Positions 20,700 to 31,689 of a stretch of 64,000 nucleotides of DNA are shown piece after piece. Position 1 is the stretch's first letter, and each line of letters begins with the position of its first letter. This DNA comes from Agrypnia vestita (Eukaryota > Arthropoda > Insecta > Trichoptera > Phryganeidae), in contig JADDOH010000165.1 of the NCBI GenBank assembly GCA_016648135.1, forward strand, positions 37,876-101,875. Reading direction: 5' to 3'. A program made the position numbers and the translations under genes. A model generated the notes under the pieces. The model was not told where the DNA came from. It did not search any database and saw nothing but the letters and a program-made list of their open reading frames with translations.

Positions 20700-22855
20700 G
20701 TACCTCGGTATATCCGGCTTAACAAGTAGCTTCAGAACGACGAGTAAAGGACAGAATGGGGAGATCTAACTGAAATGTGAGTTTCCTGGTTTATGAACGT
20801 TGAGCTAGGTGAGGTCGTGGATGACGCTCGTGTCATAAGTCTGGAATCCGCGCAAGCCCCTGTGAGGTACTCTTAAAAGCGGGACCTTCCTTGTTGATCG
20901 GAGTCTACCTAGACTCTACCTTCGCGCCTCATCCTGCTCAAAAACAGCGTGAACCAACGTCGTGAATTCTCTGACTTTGGAAGGATTTTCATGCCTGAAT
21001 GCTATGAAATCTCAATAGAAAACGTTAACTTCTATTTCAACCTCTGTAAAAGGACAGAGCCAGATGCAGTATAAAAATCATTCACTCATATAGAGTAAGT
21101 AGCTGGGATATTATAAATATGTTACTAACACCCTAACATTTGACCACAGTAAATGTTGCTAGATGCAGAATCGTGGGACGCCATTCTGAAAAGGCATAAT
21201 GAGATTACACAATAATTTGAAACATCGCTGACTATGCCCGCAAAGGAGGCTAATGTCGTCATCAATTCGTACCAAGAGACAACACTCATCATCAGAAACT
21301 CGTACCAAAAGAGTACGACCATCTCAATTATAAGCCTAAAAGAAGGGCGTCACAGGATCACATCTCGTAAAGAAGAGATAGAGTCTCGGGATGCAGTAAG
21401 TTCCGGAGGAGCAAGGGGGGCCATTTAGTCACTTAGGAAGTTGGTTACCGGGTCTAGGCGGGCGCGGGGCCTAAACCCCTCAGCAGTGATGCTGGGGGTT
21501 GAAAAAACCAAAATTTAGCATTCAAAGAAACTATTATTTCATATAAACTCACGGGCTGTTGTAGAATTTCTTCGAACAGACTATCCCCGAGACCTTATCT
21601 ATTTATTCATAAAGAAGTTTTACTTCAAAAATGTTGTTTTCGTAGATAGGAAATATATGTATTATTTTCCCATGGAATTAATATGCATTCATGCGTATTA
21701 TGCAATTATGCAATTTATGCACGTCTAGGACGAAACCATTCAAGGTAAGAATTTGCTAATACAAAGTGTTTATAATTATTAATTTCAGTGTTATTTAATA
21801 TGTGTGAATTTTTCCCTTTGCACTGCTCGAACAATTTTACTGGTTTGTCTCAAAACGGAAATATTTTATTTCTAATACACGAATTCTTTCTGGTGAACGT
21901 ATTTTATTATAACATAAATGTATAGATGTATTTTATTATAACATAAATGTATAGATTATTAGACTCGTTAGATATTACGTATTATTATGCAATCGTTTCC
22001 ACACTGCTCCTATAAAAGAATTTGAAGTTATTACGATACACAACGGGGTCCTTCATCCATTAGACGAATCGTGTGCCAATTCAACGACATATTACGAATA
22101 TTATAGATTATATTTAATCGAGATTTAATCGCATTTATTATTTCTAGCAAGGGTTTGAGTGGCGGTTCCAGATTCCATTATGAGGCGGAAATAGTTCATA
22201 ATCATAGCCCGACTGTAATAGGTATTTTTGTCGCGTAAGACGTAGCATTTTTGGAAGTATAATTGTGTTTTATGTTTCGTCCCTGACAGACAGGATGGTA
22301 CAGCTGTGGTTATTTAGGTTATACACTTAGTAAATGCAAAGAGCATTAGGTATTGTCAATTTCGTATGCGAACCCAAGATGTTAGAAATATTTTTAGTTA
22401 ATATTGCATTCAAAAGCACAATTTTCACAGAATAATTATTTTCAGTTAAATGTATAGTTAGCACTGGCAGAGCATTAATATTGTATAGAATACATTATTT
22501 ATAATATTCCATAGAATATAATATTTTATTCCGCGATCATTATGTAGTTACAACGCAATTCGCAGTCGTTATGCAGAGCGTCGCGCGCTCATATAAGAAA
22601 AATGTTCTATTTTATATTGAGATTTACATTATATTATACTTCGCCTTACACGTTTGGACCACCCCCTCATACATCACTCTGGTGCCGGACCAAGAGATAT
22701 ATTGGATTTCTATATTTAACAAAACCACACTTTTTGATGAGGACACCCCACTTAGCAGAATAATCACAGATGCTTACCGTGACCAGGAGCTATTCTAAAT
22801 TATTATAAAATGTATCAAGACCCCATGCCTCACTATCTATCAGACTCATCACAGC
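20700..22855. other. No gene recognised
   Basis: Moderately GC-rich to 21500, then AT-rich. Open frames at 21125-21430 and 22571-22798 have no recognisable domain. A 28-bp direct duplication lies at 21899-21955. Confidence 0.35.
21899..21955 (+). repeat. 28-bp direct tandem duplication
   Basis: GTATTTTATTATAACATAAA plus TGTATAGAT occurs twice without a gap. The two copies are essentially identical, so it is recent. Confidence 0.9.
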
Positions 22856-22859
22856 ATCT

Positions 22860-23170
22860 CTATGCCATACGATCAACCTTCAGCCTGCAGTAACTACGAC
22901 ATCAAACCACAATCGCTACGCCGCTCATCTCATTTCTCGCTACGCCTCCAGTCTCCAATCCATCGATCATCGTCCTCCTCATCGCTCCACTGTCTTCGCC
23001 ACCTCCAACAGCGAACACCGTTTGCTTCCGGCGGTACCACCATCATCATCATCATTGACCTCATCGCGATACGCCACATATCTGTGGGGCACGATGTCTT
23101 GTATCCCACATACAAAAGTGGATACAAGACACGATATCCCACAACCTGGTGATCCCGACGCGACGTCAAC
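22860..23170. other. GC-richer island with stem-loop at 23095-23131
   Basis: Base composition shifts to near 50% GC. GTCTTGTATCC pairs with GGATACAAGAC across a short spacer. Both strands have open frames (22862-23152 plus, 22930-23172 minus) but neither resembles a known protein, so no CDS is called. Confidence 0.4.
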
Positions 23171-23538
23171 AAGAGGTTGGGTCACCCAGATGCTAATGTA
23201 ATTACTTTACGTATAAAACTTTTTAAAACTCGGATAGTGTGATTTAACAGAATATGCGTTTCATTGTAATCAATTTTAATGAATTCAAAGAAAGGCGGTA
23301 TTTTTTATTTATTTTATTTTATTTAATTCGGTCATCGAACAGGGAGACACAATTGCTTGATAAGATGAAATACAAAAAAGTAGTTAAATGTCTCCCACAA
23401 TTAAAGGATAACACAAATAGGACATAATCATAGAAAAGTCAATTTGACAATGACAGATAAAACATCATTTAACCGTTTGTTCCAAATATAGCTTTAACAT
23501 AGACATAAAGGGGCTCGTGATGTATATAATATGCATGA

Positions 23539-24235
23539 TCAGGGAGGAGGACGAGTTTCTAATATCTGCTTCACCATATGATGATACTCTTCATATTTAG
23601 TGTTAAAAATATATATTGAATTTAAGAGGTAATTATAATCAGAGCATATGCGTGGAATGGGAGAGGATTTGTTGTTTGTTTGAGTTTCCAATTTATGAAA
23701 TTTTATTGAGTCCAAATAGTTAAAATTCAAATTAAATTTGTAGTTAATACGCTTAAGGAATGTTTTTTGAACGTTTTCGATTCTGTTAATATTAAGTTTA
23801 TATGTGGGTGACCATACTGTTGAGCAAAATTCGAGGTGAGGTCGAATATCAGTTATGTATAGTCTCCTAAATGTACTAATTTGCCTGAATGGTTTGCCAA
23901 GACGCATTATGAAGCCGGACATTTTGAATGCTTTACCGACAATCGCATCAATGTGCCGGTTGAAATTCATTTTGGAGTCTAGCAACAATCCTAAGTCCCG
24001 TATCTCGTCCACATCCCTGACCATATCATTACCAATAGTATATTCATATACAACACGATTTATTTTGCGGGTGAAGGAAATTTTATAACATTTAGTGACA
24101 TTTAGTATCAGCCTATTCATTTCACAGTAACCTGACAGTCTCTCGAGATCCTCTTGCATTTTTGGAAGTCGGTTTCGGATTTTACTGACATACAAATTTT
24201 CATATCATCAGCGTATGACAAAAAATTACAATTTA
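23539..24235 (-). pseudogene. LINE A reverse transcriptase: YADD to thumb and C-terminus
   Basis: A 218-codon frame (24195 to 23539) carries the part after the active site: NVTKCYKISFTRK, then DEIRDLGLLLDSKMNF and HLEFCSTVWSPTYKLNINRI, which are the conserved palm end and thumb of Jockey/CR1-type LINE transcriptases. Just upstream, in another frame, SYADDMKICMSV retains the YADD catalytic motif. A frameshift between them near 24195 breaks the ORF. The C-terminus ends at a stop near 23539. The protein would reverse-transcribe LINE RNA at a nicked target; this copy cannot make it intact. Confidence 0.82.
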
Positions 24236-24791
24236 TAAAACATTTATGAATATCAAAAATATAAATATTAAACAGCAAGGGTCCGAGATGTGAGCCTTGT
24301 GGAACACCCGAGGGGACAATTTTATATTCTGATTAAAACCCTCGATGCAGACAGATTGTAATCTCTTATCTAGGTAAGAAGTAAGCCATCTGAGAAGATC
24401 TCCGTGAATCCCCAGAAGTTTTAATTTATGCAAAAGGATGCCATGATCAACTTTGTCGAAGTCCTTCGAGTAATCAGTATATATTGCATCGACTTGAATT
24501 CTTTTGTCCATATGGGTTGTGATACATATAATCAGTGAAGTTTATCATGTTTGTTAGCACAGAACGCTTTTTAAGAAATCCGTGTTGATGACTGTGAATG
24601 TTCTTTAGTATGGTTGTGTATATGTTATTATTCACAACTACTTCAAAAAGTTTAGAAAACACAGATAATATTGAAATTGGTCTAAAGTTCTTAATGTTAT
24701 TCCTCTCATCCGGATTCGTGGATGGGTACAATGATGGCTTCTTTAAATTTAGTCGGAAAGCGACCTTCCCACATAGATTGTTGAATAACAT
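24236..24791 (-). pseudogene. LINE A reverse transcriptase: fingers and palm start
   Basis: Two overlapping frames are present. 24791-24474 carries NFRPISILSVFSKLFEVVV (RT motif 1, N-RPIS) and HQHGFLKKRSVLTNM (motif 2). 24511-24233 carries YTDYSKDFDKVDHGILLHKL with the first catalytic Asp (motif A) and WLTSYLDKR. The region of the expected SGVPQGS motif reads SPRVFHKAHISDPCC, which suggests a local frameshift. The order and spacing are those of non-LTR transcriptases. Confidence 0.82.
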
Positions 24792-24839
24792 AGTAATGAG
24801 TAAGGATAGTGTTGTTGCACATTGTGATACAAAATAGGA

Positions 24840-25360
24840 TGCGACATCGTCGCTGCCAGCTCCTTTGGTAGTATCAAGACGCCGCAGGTAATTAATGTTT
24901 CCGTCTCGTTAAGTGAAACGCTACCTATAGTGTCATGATTAATTAGGAGTGTATTTAAGTTTTCATTAAACTATGAATAGGATTGGGTGCTATCAGAATT
25001 ATCTGTAGGTATTTCGAACGTCGATTGAAAATAATTTTGGCAAAGGTCGCTAATTTGCTTACCACCGACGCCTGTTTCTGAGCCAAAGAACATGGTTTGT
25101 GGTATTCCGTTAAATTTATTTTTATTTATTGCATAAGTCTATAATTTCTTGCTATTCTACGATATTTCATTTTCTATCCTGTTTATATATTTAATGTAGC
25201 AATCATTTTGAATTTTCTTTTGCCGGGCACGAAGTAGTGAAAACTCGAGATAATCACGTGGATTTTTATACTGTTTCCATTTACGGTGTAATTTATGTTT
25301 TTCTTTTGTTAGTTTATTCAAGGAGTTTGAAGACCATATTGGATAATTACGTGGTTTTAA
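24840..25360 (-). pseudogene. LINE A linker between endonuclease and reverse transcriptase
   Basis: Continuous with the flanking LINE A parts and on the same strand. Stops in all frames prevent a clean translation. No separate element end is seen inside. Confidence 0.5.
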
Positions 25361-25935
25361 TTACGATCTGGGTACCGGTTGGGCTATAGTATCATTAATA
25401 ATGTGATAGAAATCATTTATCGCCATTTCTATGTCGGTTGCATTTGTTATGAAGGACCAAACGACTTGCGAGAAATGGGAATTGATATAAGCGTAATCGG
25501 CTTTACGAAATACTTTTATTTCCCTAAGTGGGCTCCTAATAGTCGAGAGTATTTCAATATTTAATTCAATAAACAGCGCGGGGTGATGTGGGTCCTCGCT
25601 GACTAGCGGAAGTTCACTCTTCGAGGTACAGGAGTCTATATTTGATAAGATTAAGTCTAATATTCGGCAGTTCGCATTTTGTACCCCATTGTATTGATGC
25701 AGGTCACGATAGAACAGGGTTTTCATAAGATTGCACGAAGTCGCATTATTACATGTTTCAGCCGTTAAATAGTTAGCATTATCTCGCAGCGTCCATGTAA
25801 TGTTTGGTAAGTTAAAATCGCCCATTATAAATATTTTATCCCCAGAGTGTTGATTACAAACCCCAGTCAGTGATAATAAAATTGAATTTATGTTCTCTTC
25901 GTGGTTTCGTCCGGGTGGTGTGTAAACACATGCTA
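25361..25935 (-). pseudogene. LINE A endonuclease, C-terminal half
   Basis: The minus strand reads CVYTPPGRNHEENINSIL, then IFIMGDFNLPNITW and LDLILSNIDSC. GDFN and the downstream D-L-I-L segment are core motifs of APE-type LINE endonucleases, which nick the genomic target. SEDPHHPALFIEL supplies the expected catalytic-loop S-D-H-like signature (S-E-D-P-H-H). The frame is open from 25825 to 25361 and extends upstream to the insertion junction near 25936. Confidence 0.82.
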
Positions 25936-25937
25936 TA

Positions 25938-26130
25938 AATAAATAAATAATAAATAAATAAATATAACTTTATTCCAGAATGTGGGGAGGTTCGTGCAAT
26001 CCCACACATTCCATATAAAAGAAGATACACACATTAAAAATATTATATAAAACAGAAGAGAAATAGGAAAATCATATAAAATGGAAGAGAAGTATTACAA
26101 GTATTAAAATGCTATATGAATGCATACTTT
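25938..26130 (-). mobile_element. Short LINE 3' fragment with 11-bp target duplication
   Basis: Starts on the plus strand with an (AAAT)-rich tail, then a unique ~165 bp (TTATTCCAGAATGTGGGGAG ...). CACATGCTATA occurs at 25927-25937 and again at 26131-26141, an 11-bp target-site duplication. The tail at the left end means the insert is in minus orientation and 5'-truncated. A partial overlap (ATGCTATATGAATGCATAC occurs twice, at 26110 and 26134) complicates the right edge. Confidence 0.6.
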
Positions 26131-26141
26131 CACATGCTATA

Positions 26142-27500
26142 TGAATGCATACTTTCTTTCAACAAAATATTAGTGGTCAACTAAAATCTTACGCAGATAA
26201 TATTGTACTGATAACAAACGGCCCAACATGGGAACTAGCTCACGAATTAAAAAAAACTACATATATCTTATTTTCTCTACAAAAAATACCTATACATAAC
26301 AACAAAATTATAATCCGTGAGCAAAATGTAATATGAACTGTAAACTACCTAACAATAATTGTACATTAATCAACTCCACCTCCGAAACAAAATACCTTGG
26401 TGTGATCATTGATCAACACCTCAAGTGGAATAGACACATTATTGAACTAGTAAGAAGAATAAGGAAATGTATCTACATATTCGTTAGATTAAGAAATATT
26501 TTAATGCAAAAATTATTAAAAATGTTTATTACGCCATTGTTCACTCTCTACTCATATACGGTTTTATCGGATGGGGAGGTTGTTATTAGAAAAATATAAA
26601 CTCAGTAAAAATATCACAAAGGATTATCATTAAAGTAATACTGAAAAAAAAATCTACGTTTCCAACAAAAGATCTCTTTAAATTGTTTCCAGTACCAAAC
26701 GTAGATGATATTTTCAAGCAAGTTTCCATATTAAAAATATGTAAAGAAAAAAACCTTACAGAAAACCAGGAATATTTCAAACTTATGAGAAATGGAAACC
26801 AATTTATAATGCCTTAATGTAAAACAACCCAAATGCAGCATCAGCAAATATTTTAAGACAAAAATTATTAAAAATGTTTATTGCGCCATTGTTCACTCTC
26901 TACTCATATACGGTGTTATCGGATGGGGAGGTTGTTATAAGAAAAATATAAACTCAGTAAAAATATCACAAATACTGAAAAAAATCTACGTTTCTAACAA
27001 AAGATCTCTTTAAATTGTTTCCAATACCAAACGTAGATGATATTTTCAAGCAAGTTTCCGTATTAAAAATATGTAAAGAAAAAAACCTTCCAGAAAACCA
27101 GGAATATTTCAAACTTATGAGAAAAGGAAACCAATTTATAATGCCTAAATGTAAAACAACCCAAATGCAGCATCAATATATTTATAAAGCCATTAATTAC
27201 TATGATAACTTACCTATCGAGATACGATGCATCAGTATCCTCTCAGAGCAAATCAAAAAAATTAAAATTTTCCTAAAAGCAAACTTAATTTCACAAATCA
27301 TTTAAACCTTTAGCGTTTTTCAAAATAACTCCAATACTTTCATTATCAATTTACCTATTTACTGTATTAATAAATAACTTGTATATACTGTGTACCTATA
27401 TATTATAATAAGGAATAAGAACTGTGGCTCCCTCATCAGACTCAAGAGCTTCTCTTTACTGATGAGGTCTACATGACTATCAAGTATTAAAAAAAAAGTT
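26142..27500 (+). mobile_element. LINE B copy 1: 3' half, with internal duplication
   Basis: The plus strand encodes the second half of a Jockey-like reverse transcriptase: SYADNIVLITNG (active site YADD changed to YADN, which removes one catalytic Asp), KYLGVIIDQHLKWNRHI, and IRKCIYIFVRLRNIL, with stops between. 26505-26815 is repeated at 26860-27150 (LLKMF, SYTVLSDGEVVI, then SVLKICKEKNLPENQEYFKL), a ~355-bp tandem duplication. It interrupts LINE A. Related copies are at 52405-54800 and 59585-62480. Confidence 0.78.
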
Positions 27501-27559
27501 TAATATGATATGTATATATAAGAACTGTATTTGTACCATAAATTAAAGAAATAAATAAA

Positions 27560-27894
27560 AGTACTTTAGAAGTAATTCTATTAGAGGGAATCGTTATCCA
27601 TACGCATTCGGCTGAGCATGTTAGATCATCTCGAATGTAGGCTTGAAGATCTCTTTTATAAATTAGCATTACACCACCACCCCGTATTTGCCCGCATGAC
27701 TCATAGGGTCTATCAGCCCTAAAAATGCTAAAATGATCCGGATGAGCTAGTTCACTATCTGTAATACCGTTGAGTAGCCAGGTTTCCGTGATGCCAAACA
27801 GACTGATAGTGTCATTTACCAAAATATTTCCAAAAAATGTTTCTGTTTTACTACGCAATCCCCTACAATTCTGATAGTAGGCTGTGATAGCCAT
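27560..27894 (-). pseudogene. LINE A endonuclease, N-terminal half
   Basis: The minus strand from 27894 reads YYQNCRGLRSKTETF, then LFGITETWLLNGI, FRADRPYESCGQIRGGGVML, and VWITIPSNRITSKVLLFI. The QNCRGL, ITETWL and R-GGGV-L motifs define the APE-type endonuclease fold of Jockey/CR1 LINEs (the E of ITETWL is catalytic). The frame stops at the insertion boundary; the missing continuation is at 25935 on the other side of LINE B. This gives direct evidence that LINE B landed in LINE A. Confidence 0.85.
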
Positions 27895-28049
27895 TAAATT
27901 ATAATTTTACACATAAAAAGTTCGTCACTGAGAATTGGTTCTTTCAGCCCCGTCTCCGTTATGTATATTATGTTGTAATTGTTGTTCAGAAACTCGATAT
28001 GGAATTTTCTTGAGTTTTTATCGTAAGCTCACGAACATTTTGATAGATA

Positions 28050-28250
28050 GTGTTGAGTTGCTTCTGCATATCGCTGAAGATCTATATCACATGCTCCTTT
28101 TGGTATTTGGATATATAGGTTATAGTTTCTTAGAGAGTCGTGGTTAAGTATGACAATAGCTGGGGAGTTTTCATTTTTTCTTACTAGTATTTTTCCATGT
28201 TTTACCCATACGTAATTGCATTCTTTTGCTTAAGCAGCAGCTCTAGTCGC
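28050..28250 (-). pseudogene. LINE A ORF1, FP25K-like C-terminal part
   Basis: Minus strand reads YVWVKHGKILVRKNENSPAI and then VILNHDSLRNYNL. A W-V/K-H-GKILVRK segment followed by a basic, charged stretch is the shape of the FP25K-like C-terminal domain found in LINE ORF1 proteins, thought to act as a nucleic-acid-binding or assembly domain. The identification is by eye. Confidence 0.5.
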
Positions 28251-28433
28251 TGCATGAAGGTCTTTATTGGAAGGTGCTTAACCTATTAGCTGGATTTCTC
28301 CTGTTGAAAGTTCTCACAGCTACCAGCATATCGTCACGGATGAGGCGCTCGGTAGCTGTACAACGATGTTTCTTGGTCGGTCTGATTTATTTCGGCTTTG
28401 TACTCGGTGGCAGGTTATTATTTGAGGTCTTAT

Positions 28434-28688
28434 TTATATTGCCGAGCAGATTTTGGCCACTACTTCAATGACATTCTCGTTCCTGGATTCGGGGACCATC
28501 TGAATCTCCACAGTGCTCGACCTGTTCCGTTGTTCGCTTTCTGCCATCTTCATCTTGAGTTTATTGATTTTTTCTGTAAGAAGTAGATTATCCTTGGATA
28601 GAAAATCAATTTTTATTTTAGTTTCATTGTTGATATCCTTGATCTTGTCGTACTCGGATGACAAATATTCAACTAGTGAGATCGTCAA
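28434..28688 (-). pseudogene. LINE A ORF1, coiled-coil part
   Basis: An 84-codon frame: EYLSSEYDKIKDINNETKIK, then a heptad-like DFLSKDNLLLTEKINKLKMK, and ending STVEIQMVPESRNENVIEVV. A long coiled coil followed by S-x-x-E-I-x-x-V-P-E is the ORF1 pattern of this LINE group, where the coil forms multimers that bind LINE RNA. The EIQMVPE word marks the start of the FP25K-like domain continued at 28050-28250. A frameshift lies near 28690 and further upstream sequence (CARLGKKSWKKLTISL) is in another frame. Confidence 0.68.
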
Positions 28689-29424
28689 CTTTTTCCAGGA
28701 TTTCTTTCCTAATCTGGCACATTTCTTTTTAAAACTTAAACATTTCCCTTTTCAAACCTATTATAGAACTCTTTAAATATAAAACATTTCTTGGTAAAAC
28801 ATACTTGTTAACTAACCAAAGATGAAATTATAGACTTTTTCGCTATACTTTATTTCCGAATATATCCCCTACTCTCAGACATATTTCAGTACGTGGAACA
28901 AATTACACAATTTTCTATGTATCCGCTGTGCAGAACGGGCAGACACGTGGTATGAAATGTACTTGGTAATAACTTCTCAAATGTCAGGTCGCGTGACGTC
29001 AAATAATACCTGCTGTACTGTCGACAGCTCGCCTGCTGGCTAACTTATGGCCATGAATGTTCTGAGGACAACAAAACAAAGACGAAAATGTATATACTGA
29101 TCCGTGAAAAATGTAAAAAAAGTTTTGAATTATGAAGAACAAATAATTAAAAAAATATATATTTTAAAATCTTCATAGTAAATATAAATACGAAGCGTGA
29201 AGAAATGAGAAAAAATGTTACAAAATACATTATATATTTTTTTAAATATAAGAAGCCTGTATAAGACTCCCAATCTTTTAGCGATACTTTTATTTTTGTT
29301 TCAAATATTATTGAATCATTAAAAGAAGAAAAAAAAGATGCCTTTTTTATATCTAAAACTGAATTACTTCAACTTTCCAACCTGTGGTCGCCGGCGGTAA
29401 ACATAAGTGCCATAACCAACTGGC

Positions 29425-29600
29425 CCGGTTAATCGCGCAGTATCCATACCAATAAACTCAATGTCTGTCTATCTGTTACAAATGTACATCGTTTGATCAT
29501 TTGACCCAAATTTTGCATTCTTATTCTTTAGGTCCCGGTGGAATACATGGGCCACAATTCCCTCCTGGACTTCCTATCCATCCCAGCCTTTATTAGTGCA
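29425..29600 (+). repeat. Dispersed repeat module (single unit)
   Basis: CCAATAAACTCAATGTCTGTC, ACAAATGTACATCGTTTGATC and CCAAATTTTGCATTCTTATTC resemble, in reversed order, the units of the 12 kb array. One unit only. Confidence 0.6.
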
Positions 29601-29654
29601 AACTCTTATTAGCCTTAATAATTTTTGGCAATTTGGTATTGAATATTGGGTATT

Positions 29655-29900
29655 CCCGGCCGTTTTTGGCCTTAATGACCGAAGTACCCAAATTTAGATT
29701 TTGACTTACCAGACCTCACTTGGTAGTAAGCTTCCGATACGAATGGACGTGCTCGCACTGTCCCTCTTGACGGAAATTTATTAACAAGGCACCCTGAAGA
29801 TGCCTTTTGTGATTCAGGCGAAACGTCGGTTGACAAATGGTCCTTCTGAGAATCAGATTTTGAGGCGGATTACCCCGAAAGAAATTAATACTAACATTTC
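29655..29900 (+). repeat. PLE-like terminal repeat, copy 2
   Basis: Same family and orientation as 13790-14062, with a complete hammerhead-like core at 29794-29824. A third related end, minus strand, lies at 30015-30041. Confidence 0.8.
29794..29824 (+). ncRNA. Hammerhead ribozyme-like core
   Basis: CTGAAGA, then TGCCTTTTG and GATTCAGGC giving a partly weakened stem II, then GAAAC. Same family as 13959-13989; stem II has one changed pair. Confidence 0.45.
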
Positions 29901-30014
29901 TAACACCCGTGAAAACCTTTACTTTAGCATATATATAACTTACTGGCTAGATTATTTACATTGATAAAAATAAAACACTTTCTATAAAATCACTACTTAT
30001 TGAATTACCGACAT

Positions 30015-30041
30015 GTTTCTGGAGCAATGGTCCTTAATTAG
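30015..30041 (-). ncRNA. Hammerhead-like core, degenerate
   Basis: Minus strand CTAATTA in place of CTGATGA, a GGA/TCC stem, then GAAAC. Only the layout survives. Confidence 0.25.
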
Positions 30042-30059
30042 GATACTACAATATAAACT

Positions 30060-30414
30060 AAAAATTAAATTTGGAATTATAAACGCTATCAAAAACATGA
30101 AATAAATATAAATAAGTTAAAAATTAACTAAGAATTAATGAGAAAACAAATTTATAAATTTGCATAAAGATTTTGGTTATTTGTAATATTAAATTTGCTA
30201 GGTATTAATTCTTTCTAAGTTCTTAAATTTCTAATTTATCTTATGGTAATTAAAACACTTATTATTATCAAAATAGTTATTGTTATTTAAGCATCTGATG
30301 TGCTCCTTAATTGATTCTTATATCAACATTTCTACAAGCTTTATCTACATAAAAATGATTGCAATAACTACAAATTAATTTAAAAACCCCCGATTTTTTA
30401 AAAATATTTATTTA
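30060..30414. other. No gene seen
   Basis: AT-rich sequence without recognisable content. Confidence 0.4.
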
Positions 30415-30640
30415 TCCTGGTTACCTATACCTATAAAACTCAACGTCTGCCTGTCCGTCTTTTCGTTCGTCTGTTTATCTGTACTCTATACAAATATACA
30501 TCGTAGACCGATCTATCTGACCCAAATATTGCATACTTACTCTTTAGGACCCAGCGAAAAACAATGGCTACATTTCACCCCTCCCCTATTTACCCCACCC
30601 CCATACTCATGATATATTTTCTATAAAAAATGTGTACCGT
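30415..30640 (+). repeat. Dispersed repeat module
   Basis: CTATACCTATAAAACTCAACG and CTGTCTGTCCG-like words, then a diverged unit of the 12 kb array (ACATCGTAGACCGATCT, CCAAATATTGCATACTTA) and a CCCCTCCCC purine/pyrimidine block. Related to 38700-39200. Confidence 0.6.
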
Positions 30641-30687
30641 TTTTACCAAATATATTATTAGGACCAGAAGCGACAGTTAAAAGTTTA

Positions 30688-31411
30688 AGCCATGTTTTCA
30701 CTAGGGGACAAATAGCGCAACATTCCGCACGGCATGTCGTATCAACATATATGCTCATGTTTCGGGGACAATGACGCGGTCATTTGACGTGTACACATCG
30801 GGAGCGGATCACTTGTCGCGGAAATGTCGCCCGATGAAGTTATGATGATTAGTGCTGCGCATCTAACGTTATTTATTCTAACGAGTTTATCGAAACGTAA
30901 GAGGTGAAAAAGGTGGTGGGTGCGAAATTATTTAATGCAAAGAGAAAGAAGGATGGATATTCTATGCGATCTTCGAATGTCTGACAGATATTTTGTCAAT
31001 TTCACTCGAATGACATCAATTGATTTTGGAAATTTATTACAAATTATCGGGCCTTCAGTAGCCAAGCAAGATACAATATTACGTAACGCTGTTGGCCCTC
31101 AAACCAGACTTGCAATTACAGCTCAATTAGAGCTCGATCCGTTGGATAACAATCTCGTTTCCCCACACTAATGTCATGTTGAGTGGTATACAGTTACAGC
31201 GCATGCGCAAACACGTGGTGCTGACGCGCGGAGCGATGTCGCGGTGCGCTCGCTCGGGTACCGTGCTCATGGCAACGTTGCCGCGGCACGTACAAATGCC
31301 CCGCTAGTTGTGTGCGCCGTCGCGGAACTGTACGCGACGTTGCAACGTCACGTAGACTCTATGCCGCGCGTGTTGTTAAGGGACAATTTGTCCCCTAGTG
31401 AATACATGGCT
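30688..31411 (+). mobile_element. PIF/Harbinger element (724 bp) with TTA target duplication
   Basis: The left end AGCCATGTTTTCACTAGGGG (30688 on) is matched by the inverted right end (CCCCTAGTGAATACATGGCT to 31411); the inverted repeat is about 26 bp with one mismatch. TTA flanks both sides (30685-30687, 31412-31414), the 3-bp duplication diagnostic for PIF/Harbinger. It contains the start of a Harbinger transposase and is deleted in the middle. The insertion separates FHLN from NCRFWS of the host transposase relic. Confidence 0.9.
30824..31171 (+). pseudogene. PIF/Harbinger transposase, N-terminal fragment
   Basis: ATG at 30824 in GAAATG context begins MSPDEVMMISAAHLTLFIL and continues through SLSKRKR, an in-frame TGA (codon 28), then KRWWVRNYLMQRERRMD and DRYFVNFTRMTSIDFGNLL, IIGPSVAKQDTILRNAV. 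The KRWWVR and FxNFxRM motifs and GPxVxKQDTxxRxAV are characteristic of Harbinger transposases upstream of the DDE core. Family proteins are about 350-400 residues; this is cut after about 115, before any catalytic residue, by an internal deletion. It is a non-functional stub. Confidence 0.85.
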
Positions 31412-31689
31412 TTATTTAAATGGAAATGTGCTTCATCACTCCAAAACACAGAATTAAAAATGCGAAAGGTCGATGCAATTTCAGATCACGCTTCAAAATC
31501 CGCTCTACAGTTGATTCGGTAATATCTAAGGACGCTGCTCTTTTACATATTTACAGGCGAGGATTGTGACGAACGCTAGCTTCAATTTCGTTTATTGTTT
31601 TTTCCGTTCTTGAAGTCCTGTTAGGATCCGGACGTGGCTGATTAATGGCGGAACCTGTAGATCGAAACTTCTGTGCCCATTTGCGATTC

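Larger units (their letters stand above)
23302..29000 (-). mobile_element. LINE A: long, decayed non-LTR retrotransposon, interrupted
   Basis: On the minus strand, in order, come an ORF1-like protein (28690 to 28050), an APE-type endonuclease (27894 to 27560, then 25935 to 25361), a reverse transcriptase (24791 to about 24200) and a C-terminal part (to 23539). The 3' end is an A/T-rich tail near 23302. The order matches Jockey/CR1-type LINEs. All reading frames are broken. Other elements split the endonuclease between 25938 and about 27560. The 5' limit is uncertain; 28900-29000 may hold a Cys-rich finger (FHTTCL, CVIC). Confidence 0.82.

Noticed and set aside
19780..20700. Complete LTR retrotransposon
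   Set aside because: No second LTR, gag, pol or clear primer-binding site was found; only promoter-like content is supported.
22262..22300. Hammerhead-like GAAAC word on the minus strand
   Set aside because: The first box is CTGTCTG, lacking the CUGANGA core.
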